Source: Flavobacterium sp. CFS9
GTDB lineage: Bacteria; Bacteroidota; Bacteroidia; Flavobacteriales; Flavobacteriaceae
Length of the DNA: 64,000 nt
Assembly (NCBI RefSeq): GCF_041154745.1
Contig: NZ_AP031573.1
Location: 2,728,001 to 2,792,000 of the forward strand
Direction: 5' to 3'
This document shows, piece after piece, positions 45,410 to 53,987 of this stretch. The position numbers and the translations under genes are program-made. Every line of letters begins with the position of its first letter. The first letter of the stretch is position 1. The notes beneath the pieces were generated by a model that saw nothing but the letters and a program-made list of their open reading frames with translations, ran no database searches and had not been told where the DNA came from.

Positions 45410-46666
45410 ATGGAAACGTCTGTAGATCATGAAAATATAGTAAAGAAGAAAGCCCTGAAACGAATGCAGAATAATGCATTGGGGCTTTTAGGCATTGCAG
45501 TGCTTTTGTTTGTGGTAGCGGTTTATTTTAAGATCCCGATGCTTCAGGCTTTTAGTGAAGCTGCGATGGTGGGCGGTATTGCTGACTGGTTTGCGGTGGT
45601 GGCATTGTTTCGCCATCCGTTAGGAATTCCGATTTGGCATACGGCTATTATTCCGACTAAGAAAAATGAAATTGGTGAAAACTTAGGGAATTTTGTTTCG
45701 GAAGAATTTCTGAATCGGGAGAAACTGGAAATAAAAATCGAAGAATTTAATTTTGCTACGAAAGCAGCCGAATGGCTTTCGCAGGAGGAAAATGCGAATA
45801 AAATTGCGACTGTTGTGGCGGTTAATATCATTCCGGGAATTTTAAAAACGATAAAAGACGAAGATGTAAAACGATTCATTCAGGTTCAGTTCAAAGAAAA
45901 ACTGGAAGCGATCAACTTTGGAGACTGGGTAGCGTTGGCGTTAGAACCTTTGCAAAAAGGGAATGTGAAAGATGAGCTGCTGACCAACGTACTGAATGTG
46001 ATGAGTACAGAGCTTGCTAACAATAAAGATCTGATTCGGAAAAAAGTAAAAGCATCGACTCCGTTTTTGAGTTTTGGTTTGGCAGATAAAAGCATTACCG
46101 AGGGCGTTTTTAATGGACTTGCCGATTTTTTAAACGAGGCCAAACATCCCGGAAGTGCGATCAGACTTAAAATTGATGAGTATGTATACAATTTTCTGGA
46201 CAAGGTAAAGCATTCCGAAGAGATGCGGGAGAAGATCAATACTGTGATTTTGAATTTTGCCGGAAAAAAAGAGGTTCAGGATTACGTTAACGGAATTTGG
46301 GATGAAATAAAAAGATCGATTTCAGCTGATTTGGAAAAGGGTGAGGAATCCTCGATTCAAAACAATATTTCGGGTTTGATTCAGGGATTTGGAAATGGAT
46401 TAAAAGAAGATACTGTTATGATCGACAAGATCAATAATTTCATCAAGAACGATTTGCTTTCGATGCTGTTAAACAATAAAAAAGTAATTGGAGATTTGAT
46501 TTCTTCTACCGTGAAAAGCTGGGATGGGAAGGAGGTTTCGGAAAAATTAGAACTGGAAATAGGGAAAGATCTGCAGTATATCCGAATCAACGGAACCTTG
46601 GTAGGAGGTCTCATTGGACTTGTAATTTATGCGGTCGAATGGACGTTTCATTATTTTGCAGTTTAG
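45410..46666 (+). CDS. DUF445 membrane protein
   Basis: 418 residues. One helix lies near the N-terminus (about 27-48, ALGLLGIAVLLFVVAVYF) and one at the C-terminus (about 393-413, LVGGLIGLVIYAVEW). Between them is a long charged, mostly helical domain. GGIADWFAVVALFRHPLGIPIWHTAIIP is the DUF445 signature (in pieces, about 56-83). The family (YjiN/YheB) is of unknown function. ATG start; single gene, followed by two hairpin repeats. Confidence 0.9.
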   Translation: METSVDHENIVKKKALKRMQNNALGLLGIAVLLFVVAVYFKIPMLQAFSEAAMVGGIADWFAVVALFRHPLGIPIWHTAIIPTKKNEIGENLGNFVSEEFLNREKLEIKIEEFNFATKAAEWLSQEENANKIATVVAVNIIPGILKTIKDEDVKRFIQVQFKEKLEAINFGDWVALALEPLQKGNVKDELLTNVLNVMSTELANNKDLIRKKVKASTPFLSFGLADKSITEGVFNGLADFLNEAKHPGSAIRLKIDEYVYNFLDKVKHSEEMREKINTVILNFAGKKEVQDYVNGIWDEIKRSISADLEKGEESSIQNNISGLIQGFGNGLKEDTVMIDKINNFIKNDLLSMLLNNKKVIGDLISSTVKSWDGKEVSEKLELEIGKDLQYIRINGTLVGGLIGLVIYAVEWTFHYFAV

Positions 46667-46711
46667 TCGATCGAGGCGTTGAGAATAAAGTAAAGTCAAT
46701 AATGATCATGA

Positions 46712-46777
46712 TGTCACCCTGAGCGGAGTCGAAGGCTTATAGAGCTGAAGAGAGCTTCGACTCCGCTCAGCCTGACA
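46712..46777. repeat. Inverted repeat of the CTGAGCGGAGTCGAAG family
   Basis: Arms TGTCACCCTGAGCGGAGTCG...(46712-46734) and its inverse (46755-46777) match 21 of 23 with a 20-base loop. It is GC-rich against an AT-rich background. This wording is familiar as a dispersed intergenic repeat in many Bacteroidota genomes. Confidence 0.75.
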
Positions 46778-46868
46778 GTTGTTTCCAGATTAAAGTAAAT
46801 GTTGACTAAGTTTTTTGGCTCTTGCTTCTGAATTCGCTTAAATAAGTGGGTTAATTTTTGAATAAAGT

Positions 46869-46953
46869 AAATCATATAAGTAATTTAAGTTCATTTTGGG
46901 CAGAGCGTTTTTGCAAATGCAGGCTTAATGAACTTAAATTACTTATATGGTTT
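46869..46953. repeat. Long-hairpin repeat (ATATAAGTAATTTAAG family)
   Basis: 27-base arms (46869-46895 and 46927-46953) match 26 of 27; the core is CATATAAGTAATTTAAGTTC. The 31-base loop contains GCAGAGCG and TGCAAATGCA. It sits 26 bases from the TolC stop and may end transcription. Confidence 0.75.
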
Positions 46954-46979
46954 AAATAGTAGTGTATACACTAAAAACT

Positions 46980-48368
46980 TTAATCCGGATTGGCCATGAT
47001 TTTGAATAACTCCGAATTTGAGATGTAGAATCGGTTTTCCAGAGCGATCGAAGCCAATTTTGCACTAACAAGGTTATTTTCTCTTGTATTGATCAGAAAC
47101 AAGGAACTTTCCCCCAAAGAAAACAATCGTTCTTCTGAGTTTAACATAGTGGTATTATTGTCTACTAAATCTTTAGCAAGTTTTTTTTGTCTGGTCAGCG
47201 AATTGATTTCTACTTTTTGAGCACTTATTTTATTGGTCAGCTGTGTTCGTTCCAAAGCAAGAGCGAATTCGTTTTCCTGAAGTTTGTATTTGGCCAGTTT
47301 CAGACTTCCGCGTTCTTTTCGAAGAAACAAAGGGAAGTAAAATTCTAAACCAACCTTGTAATCGTCAAATTTATAATTGTCGATATATCTCGGATCAGAC
47401 AAATAGGAATAACCGACATTTATCTTAGGCAGCAGCATGTTTTGTTTCAGGTCTTTTTCAACCTTCAGGATGTCTATTTTACTTTGCAGTGCATTCAGTT
47501 TAGGATGTGTCTCCAGGTTTGTATCGCCTTGTAGGAGATCGTTAGTTTTTAAGGTTTCCTGTAAAGTTGATTCAAGTGCGGTTTCCGGCATTAATTCATC
47601 TGAAATTTCCAAAGGAATATTATTTTCCAGCCACATATAATTCGATAATTCGAGTTTGGCTTTGGTTAATTTTAATTTAGAATCTTCAAGACTTAAGGCC
47701 CTGTTGCGTACAATAATTCCGGCTTCAATACTGTCTATTGCCGGTTTGTCTCCCTGTTTAATGAGCGATTTGATTCCTTCCAGACGAACTTCGGCATTCT
47801 TGCTGTACATTTCGTAAAGCTTCATTTCTTCAAAATTCTTTTTCCAGTTAAAATAGGCAAGCGATGCATCATACAAAATGCCAACTGCCTGAAGTTTTCG
47901 TTCGGCCTGACTTAGTTTGATCTGAATTTTAGCTTTTCGTACATCTGCCATTCTCTGGTTGATGAACAATCCCTGTCCAACCGGAACACTGATTCCAAAA
48001 GAAGTTAAACCCTGATTGGGGGTAGTGTTTTCAGGATTCAGATAAACACCTTCGTTATTGTCGAATCCGGCTTTCAGTTCAATTCCGTACCAGGTAGGAA
48101 TCTTAAAACTGCTGTTCAGGATCGAATAGTATTCTTTGTCTTTAAATTTTTTCTGGCTAAAATCGACTTCAATTTTTGGATCAAAACCTCCACGAGCCAT
48201 CATCAGATTGGCCTGCGCTTTGCTGACTTCTAAATTGGCATTTTTAACCAATGGGTGGTATTTCTTTACATATCCCAAAAACTCATTGTACGTGAGCTCT
48301 TTTGAGATGGGCTGCTGGCCAAAAACGGTACAGCTCAGAAAAAGAAAAGCGATAAGTATGGGTTTCAT
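46980..48368 (-). CDS. TolC-family outer-membrane channel
   Basis: 462 residues with a signal peptide (about 1-17, ending CTVFGQQ). Two long coiled-coil OEP repeats cover about 30-240 and 255-455; KYHPLVKNANLEVSKAQANLM opens the first. It should form the outer-membrane exit duct of the neighbouring exporter. The ATG overlaps the hlyD stop by one base (TAATG). Last gene of the tetR-ABC-hlyD-tolC unit. Confidence 0.92.
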   Translation of the reverse strand: MKPILIAFLFLSCTVFGQQPISKELTYNEFLGYVKKYHPLVKNANLEVSKAQANLMMARGGFDPKIEVDFSQKKFKDKEYYSILNSSFKIPTWYGIELKAGFDNNEGVYLNPENTTPNQGLTSFGISVPVGQGLFINQRMADVRKAKIQIKLSQAERKLQAVGILYDASLAYFNWKKNFEEMKLYEMYSKNAEVRLEGIKSLIKQGDKPAIDSIEAGIIVRNRALSLEDSKLKLTKAKLELSNYMWLENNIPLEISDELMPETALESTLQETLKTNDLLQGDTNLETHPKLNALQSKIDILKVEKDLKQNMLLPKINVGYSYLSDPRYIDNYKFDDYKVGLEFYFPLFLRKERGSLKLAKYKLQENEFALALERTQLTNKISAQKVEINSLTRQKKLAKDLVDNNTTMLNSEERLFSLGESSLFLINTRENNLVSAKLASIALENRFYISNSELFKIMANPD

Positions 48369-49714
48369 TATTTTTTTTCTTTAGTTACTTTTTGGGTACT
48401 TTTATAATAATTAGGAGGGAATCCGTTTAGAGTTCTCCAGATTTCGAACCAAATAGGTACCGTGTCTAAAAGGGCAATAGTCTGAGCGCCTGATCCAATA
48501 CTTAATTGTTTTGGCCATTTCGTTTCATCAGGGTCCGGAGCAATTAAGATTCTGTATTTTCCATTATCGCTAATGAAGTTTTCTATCGCTACCACCGTTC
48601 CTCCAAAAGTTCCATACGACATGTCAGGCCATCCTGAAAATACAATGGTTGGCCATCCGTCAAACCACACACGTACCTTTTCTCCTTTTCTGATCAAAGG
48701 CAGATCAATTGGGTTGATATAAGTTTCTACTGCGATATCGTAATGAGCAGGCATTATCGTTGCAATTGGAGTTCCTTCTTTTACCGTTTCGCCTAAACCG
48801 GCCTGAAGAGCACGGTTGATATAACCGTCCTGTACCGCTCTGATGTAGTACATTCCATTACGCAGGCTGTAATTGGCATATTGATTCTCCAGTTTGCTCA
48901 CTTGTGCTTCGGTATCAAATTTATTGCTCAGGGTTGTAAACTGATCACTTCTTGCTTTGGCTACTTTTTCACCATACTCAGCTGTAATTCTGTTAATCTC
49001 AACTCTGGCATTGATGTATTCGTTTTTGCTGGTGAGGTATTTGTTTTCCTGCGTGATGATTTTAGCATCAACATCCTGCAATTTCAGACGTTTTTCCTCG
49101 ACATCCGTAAGCGGTTTCAAGCCTTCTTTGTTTAATTGTACCGAACGATTGTACTGTGTATTGGCAATTCGCAGCTGTGTTTTTACAGCAATAAGATCCA
49201 TACTGTCGCTTTTTATCTTTAAAAGCGATTGTTTGACTTTGTTTCTGGCTTGTTCCAGTTTCAGTTTTCTCTCATTTTCAATTGCCTGAATCTGTCCGGA
49301 AAGCGTGGTTACTTTTTCGCCATACGATTCTAAAGAGTTTTTCTTGGCATCGACCTGATTTTTGGTGTTTTCAACCAAATTAGGATCCATATAATCTTCT
49401 TTAATCTCAGAGATAAACAGAATTGTGTCTCCTTTTTTAACAAAGTCACCTTCCTGTACGTACCATTTTTCAATACGCCCCGAAATCACACTCTGAATCG
49501 ATTGTGGCCTCTGATTGGGTTTTAAAGTGGTTACGGCTCCCGAACCCGAAATATTTTGAGTCCATGGCAGTAAAAGTGCAATAATTCCTAAAATGGAAGA
49601 CGCGATTATGATTCGGTTTAAAATTTTATAATGTGGCCTGTTGCTTAGGTTTTTTACAGTCTCATAGTGATCAAGCGGCTGTAATTTTGTTTTATTGTCA
49701 GAGATATTTAACAT
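48368..49714 (-). CDS. HlyD-family periplasmic adaptor
   Basis: 448 residues. A short cytoplasmic tail, one membrane helix (about 34-53, ILNRIIIASSILGIIALLLP), then a lipoyl-like domain split by a long coiled-coil hairpin (about 105-265). The beta-barrel part ends with VRVWFDGWPTIVF and LLDTVPIWFEIWRTLNGFPP. This is the HlyD type that pairs with a HlyB-type ABC exporter. It lies 3 bases after the ABC gene. Confidence 0.92.
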   Translation of the reverse strand: MLNISDNKTKLQPLDHYETVKNLSNRPHYKILNRIIIASSILGIIALLLPWTQNISGSGAVTTLKPNQRPQSIQSVISGRIEKWYVQEGDFVKKGDTILFISEIKEDYMDPNLVENTKNQVDAKKNSLESYGEKVTTLSGQIQAIENERKLKLEQARNKVKQSLLKIKSDSMDLIAVKTQLRIANTQYNRSVQLNKEGLKPLTDVEEKRLKLQDVDAKIITQENKYLTSKNEYINARVEINRITAEYGEKVAKARSDQFTTLSNKFDTEAQVSKLENQYANYSLRNGMYYIRAVQDGYINRALQAGLGETVKEGTPIATIMPAHYDIAVETYINPIDLPLIRKGEKVRVWFDGWPTIVFSGWPDMSYGTFGGTVVAIENFISDNGKYRILIAPDPDETKWPKQLSIGSGAQTIALLDTVPIWFEIWRTLNGFPPNYYKSTQKVTKEKK

Positions 49715-49717
49715 GGC

Positions 49718-51385
49718 TTATTGTTTTTTTTGATCCAGTATAATTTGACCGTTTTGCATTGTAATTTTTCGTGTCGTTTTGGTTTTCCAATATGGATTTT
49801 TGGAAGAAACGATAATCGTCCATTTGTTTTTATCCGAAGTAATAAAATCTATTATTTCATTCGCAACTTTTTCGTCCATAGTGTCAGTTGGATCTTCGTA
49901 AAAGAGCACTTTTGGCTTGTGGATAATACTTCTGGCCAACAGGATTTTTTGAGCATTAGAAGACGATAACTGTTTCCCTTCCGGGTGAATATGAGTATTC
50001 AGACCTTTAGGCAGGAGTTTAATCAACGGACTAAGCTGAACTCCGTCCAATGCCCATTTCAAATCTTCGGTACTGATCATCGGATCATTAAAGGTGATGT
50101 TCTCTAAAATAGTTCCTTCAAAGGGCGTTTCGTTGTGAATGATACTGCCAATTTGTGAGCGGTATTGTTTCAGATTTATTTTTCTAAAAGTATCGTCGTT
50201 GATGTAAAAAGCTCCCGAACTTTGTCTTAATAAACCGGATAACAATCGGATAAGCGTTGTTTTTCCTGATCCGTTCTCACCTTCAATAACAATTTTTTCA
50301 CCCTGATCGATTTTTATCGTAATAGAATCCAGGGCATACGTTGGAGAATCCGGGAATTTGAATTTTAAGTTTTCTGTTTCTAAAGAGATGCTGTTGTAAC
50401 AGTGATCGTTTAGAGAATCAGACTCAGAGTTTTCCTCTAAAGCTAAGTCCGTCACCTGTCCGATTTTCTCAACAGAAGTTAAAACATCATAGAAACTTTC
50501 AAGCCCCAGAATGATTTTTTCTACCGACGTAATCACCAATAGAATAATGATTTCCGCAGCAACAAACTGTCCAATATTCATTTCCTGACTTAGTACCAAA
50601 TATCCCCCGATAGATAGCAAACTCGCTGTAATAATGACTTTAAAAATAATCAGTTGTGTAAATTGTTTCTTGATTACGCTAAAGTGTTTTTCTCTGTAAT
50701 TCAGGTAACCCGCTACGATTGAGTTGTTTTTTTGAAGCGCAAAATCATAATTCAGTTCGTTTCGGAAACTAAAGTTATTACGGGCCATTTCCTGTAACCA
50801 GCCGGCTACTTTGTATTTGAATTTAGATTCTTTTAAACTCGTTTCTAAACCCGATTTGTATGAGAATTTAAAAATAAAGTACAAAAGAAGGAACAGTAAA
50901 AGTCCGAACACAATAAAATAGGGATGATATAAGGATAACAGAATAATTCCGAAAGTAATCTGCAGTAAAGCGGCAGAAAAATCGGTTAATAATTTTGAAG
51001 TTCCTTTTTGAATCGTTAGGGTATCAAAAAAACGATTGGTTAATTCCGGTGGATAGGTGCCATACAATTCTTCTGATTTTATTTTAGGCAGACGGGCTGC
51101 AAATTCAAAAGAAGCACGTACGAATATTTTTTGCTGTAAGTTCTCCGTGATACGCAGCTGCATAAACGAAAGCACTCCAACAAGAGCCACACCACCCACT
51201 ACAAGTATAATAAGTACAATCCAGGAAACACTAACTCTTCCGGATTGTATAAAAGTAATGATGGCCTGAATTCCCAGTGGAAGCGATAAACTGACTAACC
51301 CGGCAAAAATGGCATAGAAAAAAATCTGGTAAATGTCTTTTTTGTCCAGTTCAAGTAAATGGTAAAATCTTTTTAAAGGAGTCAT
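49718..51385 (-). CDS. HlyB-type ABC transporter with degenerate ATPase motifs
   Basis: 555 residues from ATG 51385 (TPLKRFYHLLELDKKD); 13 TTG-frame residues are rejected. There is no peptidase domain. Five to six membrane helices (about 15-300) precede the nucleotide domain. Walker A is intact (EGENGSGKTT). But the Q-loop position reads SIIHNETPFEG, the signature is LSSSNAQK instead of LSGGQ, Walker B is KVLFYEDPTD with the acidic pair swapped, and the H-loop is IIVSSKNP without His. It might bind ATP but hydrolyse poorly, or work with a partner. Co-transcribed with hlyD and tolC. Confidence 0.88.
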   Translation of the reverse strand: MTPLKRFYHLLELDKKDIYQIFFYAIFAGLVSLSLPLGIQAIITFIQSGRVSVSWIVLIILVVGGVALVGVLSFMQLRITENLQQKIFVRASFEFAARLPKIKSEELYGTYPPELTNRFFDTLTIQKGTSKLLTDFSAALLQITFGIILLSLYHPYFIVFGLLLFLLLYFIFKFSYKSGLETSLKESKFKYKVAGWLQEMARNNFSFRNELNYDFALQKNNSIVAGYLNYREKHFSVIKKQFTQLIIFKVIITASLLSIGGYLVLSQEMNIGQFVAAEIIILLVITSVEKIILGLESFYDVLTSVEKIGQVTDLALEENSESDSLNDHCYNSISLETENLKFKFPDSPTYALDSITIKIDQGEKIVIEGENGSGKTTLIRLLSGLLRQSSGAFYINDDTFRKINLKQYRSQIGSIIHNETPFEGTILENITFNDPMISTEDLKWALDGVQLSPLIKLLPKGLNTHIHPEGKQLSSSNAQKILLARSIIHKPKVLFYEDPTDTMDEKVANEIIDFITSDKNKWTIIVSSKNPYWKTKTTRKITMQNGQIILDQKKQ

Positions 51386-51401
51386 ACTGTTTTTATTATA
51401 A

Positions 51402-52046
51402 TTAGCGCAAAACGTTTTCTGCAAGGTTTAGATAAAATTGAGTGGTTGTAACCGTTTCATTACAATCTGTAATTGTTTTTAAATGGTCTGTTAGGAAATG
51501 CTGATGCAAACTTCCTTCAACAATGGTTGAAACCAGTGATTTAGCATAAGGATAATCGGGATTTACTTCTTTTACTATCGAAACAATTCGGTTGATTACT
51601 CTTTTGTAAATCAGAAAGAAACCTTCTTTGTTTTCCTGATCAACTTCTTTTGTGTGGAGCGTTTTCGTAAACTCGGCAATAATTATTTTGTTTAAAATAG
51701 CTTCATTAATGTGCTCACCGGAAGTGTCTTCTGTTATTTTTTCCGTGACAATGGTGATGGCTTTGTTTAGTTTTTCTTTTTTGTCTGAGATGTTCGTCGT
51801 AGTAAAAACCAATTTGTATTCCATCCAGCTCCAGTACCATGAAGACAGGTATACCAGCAGTTTGTGTTTGTTTTCGAAATAACGATAGATCGAACTTTCG
51901 TTTGAGCCTATTTTTTCACCTAATTTTTTAAAGGTAAAATTATCAAAACCAATATCGTCAATCAGAAGAATGCTCTGCTCAATTATTTTTTTTCCCAACG
52001 CAGATGTTTCCGGATCTTTCACATAGATCTTTTCGTTGATCTGCAT
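51402..52046 (-). CDS. TetR-family regulator of the export operon
   Basis: 214 residues from ATG 52046; ATG 52073 is an alternative nine residues longer. The N-terminal helix-turn-helix is clear: ILLIDDIGFDNFTFKKLGEKI, then SNESSIYRYFENKHKLLVYL. The C-terminal ligand domain is family-specific. It lies 16 bases before the ABC gene as the first gene of the operon, so it probably represses its own unit. A -7 box TATATTTG (minus strand, 52099-52092) lies about 45 bases upstream. Confidence 0.88.
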   Translation of the reverse strand: MQINEKIYVKDPETSALGKKIIEQSILLIDDIGFDNFTFKKLGEKIGSNESSIYRYFENKHKLLVYLSSWYWSWMEYKLVFTTTNISDKKEKLNKAITIVTEKITEDTSGEHINEAILNKIIIAEFTKTLHTKEVDQENKEGFFLIYKRVINRIVSIVKEVNPDYPYAKSLVSTIVEGSLHQHFLTDHLKTITDCNETVTTTQFYLNLAENVLR

Positions 52047-52091
52047 TTTTATATTTGATAGTATAATTTGCATGAAAAAACATTTTTTTTG

Positions 52092-52099
52092 CAAATATA
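52092..52099 (-). promoter_or_regulatory. -7 promoter box of the tetR-ABC-hlyD-tolC operon
   Basis: TATATTTG on the minus strand matches TAnnTTTG exactly. The expected transcript start near 52086 leaves a 40-base leader to ATG 52046 or 13 bases to ATG 52073. Confidence 0.55.
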
Positions 52100-52169
52100 A
52101 TAGTAAAGCTATTAATTAAGAAATTTTAACTATTATTTATGTTTGTTTTTTTTCAGTATTCAGTCTCAG

Positions 52170-52321
52170 TTTTTAGTCGCAGTCTCAGTATTCAGTTTTG
52201 TTTTCGTTATAAAACAGCAAACCCGACAGATTTTAAAAAAACTGTCGGGTTTAATTATTTTGAGGATTTAGTACTATCGCGACTCAGACTGAAAACTGCG
52301 ACCGAAAACTGCGACTAAAAA
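52170..52321. repeat. CAGTCTCAGT / GCGACT repeat cluster flanking the gpmI terminator
   Basis: TTTTTAGTCGCAGT (52170-52183) and its exact inverse ACTGCGACTAAAAA (52308-52321) bracket the terminator. Further CAGTATTCAGTCTCAGT and CTGAAAACTGCGACCGAAAA stretches lie inside. Similar wording occurs at 8823-8855 and 9285-9316. Confidence 0.6.
52219..52255. terminator. gpmI terminator
   Basis: The 11-bp stem AAACCCGACAG / CTGTCGGGTTT, 12-base A/T loop, with flanking A/T bases; minus-strand gpmI ends 75 bases before it. Confidence 0.8.
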
Positions 52322-52330
52322 AACTAAATA

Positions 52331-53848
52331 CTACAACAACGAATGACAAGTCATCGCATTTGGCTGAGGTACCCCCATTAGTTCCAGAATAGTAGGAGCA
52401 ATGTCACCCAGAACACCATCCTGAATATTTTTCAGCTCTTTATCGACTAAAATAATCGGCACCGGATTAGTGGTGTGTGCTGTATTTGGACTTCCGTCAG
52501 GGTTAATCATTGTTTCGCAATTTCCGTGATCGGCAATAACAATCGTTGTGTAATCGTTGGCAAGAGCTGCTTCTACCACTTCTTTTACGCAGGCATCTAC
52601 GGCTTCACAAGCTTTAATTGCTGCACTCATGATTCCGGTATGACCTACCATGTCACCGTTGGCAAAATTAAGACAGACAAAATCTACTTCACCTTTATTC
52701 AATTCAGGAACCAAAGCGTCTTTCAGTTCATAGGCACTCATTTCTGGTTGTAAATCGTAAGTGGCAACTTTTGGGGAGTTTCTTAAAATACGCGATTCTC
52801 CTTCAAATGGAGTTTCTCTTCCTCCCGAAAAGAAAAAGGTCACGTGTGGATATTTTTCTGTTTCGGCAATACGAATTTGTTTTTTACCTGCTTTCTCCAA
52901 AACCTCACCCAGAGTTTCAGTAATATTATCTTTATTGTAAACGACTTTTACGTTTTGATACGTTTCGTCGTAGTTGGTAAGCGTTACATAATACAAGTTT
53001 AATTTGTGCATGTTTTGCTCGTGGAAGTCTTGCTGTGAAAGCGCTTCGGTAAGTTCACGGCCCCTGTCGGTTCTGAAGTTGAAAAAGATTACTACATCAT
53101 CCTCAGTGATGGTTGCCAATGGTTTTTCCTGCTCGTCCACCATTACGATTGGAGCGATAAACTCATCGGTTATATCATGAGCATAACTGTCAAGAATACT
53201 TGAAACAGCATTTTTAGAAGGAGTTCCGATACCGTTTACGACTAAATCATAAGCCAGTTTTACGCGCTCCCATCGTTTGTCACGATCCATTGCGTAATAA
53301 CGTCCCACGATTGAAGCAATTTTTACAGGAGTATTTTTAATGTGCTCTTCTAAATCCTGAATGTATTTTGCTCCTGATTTAGGGTCAACATCACGACCGT
53401 CTGTAAACGCATGAACAAAAACATTATCAAGTCCGTATTCCTGCGAAGCATCAATTAATCCGCGTAAGTGCGAAGTATGAGAGTGAACACCTCCGTCGGA
53501 AACCAATCCTAAAAAGTGAACTTTTTTATTGTTTTCTTTAGCATAAGTAAAAGCATCAATAAGTACCTGTTCTTTAGCAAGTGTTTTGTGCGCTACAGCT
53601 AAGTTTATTTTGGCTAAATCCTGATATACAATTCTTCCGGCACCAAGATTCATGTGACCTACTTCGCTGTTTCCCATCTGACCCTCAGGCAAACCAACGT
53701 TTAATCCGTCAGTACGAAGCTGAGCGCTTGGGTAATTTTTGTAAAGGCTGTTTATAAAAGGAACATTTGCATTGTCTATTGCAGATACTTTAGGGTCAGG
53801 AGATTTTCCCCAACCGTCTAAAATCATAAGGATTACTTTCTTGTTCAT
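52331..53848 (-). CDS. gpmI: 2,3-bisphosphoglycerate-independent phosphoglycerate mutase
   Basis: 505 residues from ATG 53848; 33 upstream TTG-frame residues are rejected. It interconverts 3- and 2-phosphoglycerate in glycolysis using two Mn ions. The alkaline-phosphatase fold starts VILMILDGWG (Asp11); the phosphorylated Ser61 is in GQMGNSEVGHMNLGAGR. Other metal sites are in FTDGRDVDP, FANGDMVGHTG and IADHGNCE. It stands alone. Confidence 0.96.
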   Translation of the reverse strand: MNKKVILMILDGWGKSPDPKVSAIDNANVPFINSLYKNYPSAQLRTDGLNVGLPEGQMGNSEVGHMNLGAGRIVYQDLAKINLAVAHKTLAKEQVLIDAFTYAKENNKKVHFLGLVSDGGVHSHTSHLRGLIDASQEYGLDNVFVHAFTDGRDVDPKSGAKYIQDLEEHIKNTPVKIASIVGRYYAMDRDKRWERVKLAYDLVVNGIGTPSKNAVSSILDSYAHDITDEFIAPIVMVDEQEKPLATITEDDVVIFFNFRTDRGRELTEALSQQDFHEQNMHKLNLYYVTLTNYDETYQNVKVVYNKDNITETLGEVLEKAGKKQIRIAETEKYPHVTFFFSGGRETPFEGESRILRNSPKVATYDLQPEMSAYELKDALVPELNKGEVDFVCLNFANGDMVGHTGIMSAAIKACEAVDACVKEVVEAALANDYTTIVIADHGNCETMINPDGSPNTAHTTNPVPIILVDKELKNIQDGVLGDIAPTILELMGVPQPNAMTCHSLL

Positions 53849-53987
53849 TAGTTTTCGTTTTTTACAAAGATAAGTCATTTCTAAAGTCGACAAAAAAGCG
53901 GGGTGACAATTATGTTTAATAAAATGAAGCGTAGTAAAAAATACCAATTTGGTTGCAGAACCCTAAAAATTTTAAAATTAATTCACG

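Larger units (their letters stand above)
46667..46979. other. Intergenic region made of two repeat hairpins
   Basis: 313 bases between convergent DUF445 and TolC genes. It is almost filled by two unrelated inverted repeats at 46712-46777 and 46869-46953, described separately. No ORF of note. Confidence 0.7.

Noticed and set aside
53849..53947. 33-residue extension of GpmI
   Set aside because: NKKVILMILDGWG is the standard start; the extra residues have no family support.
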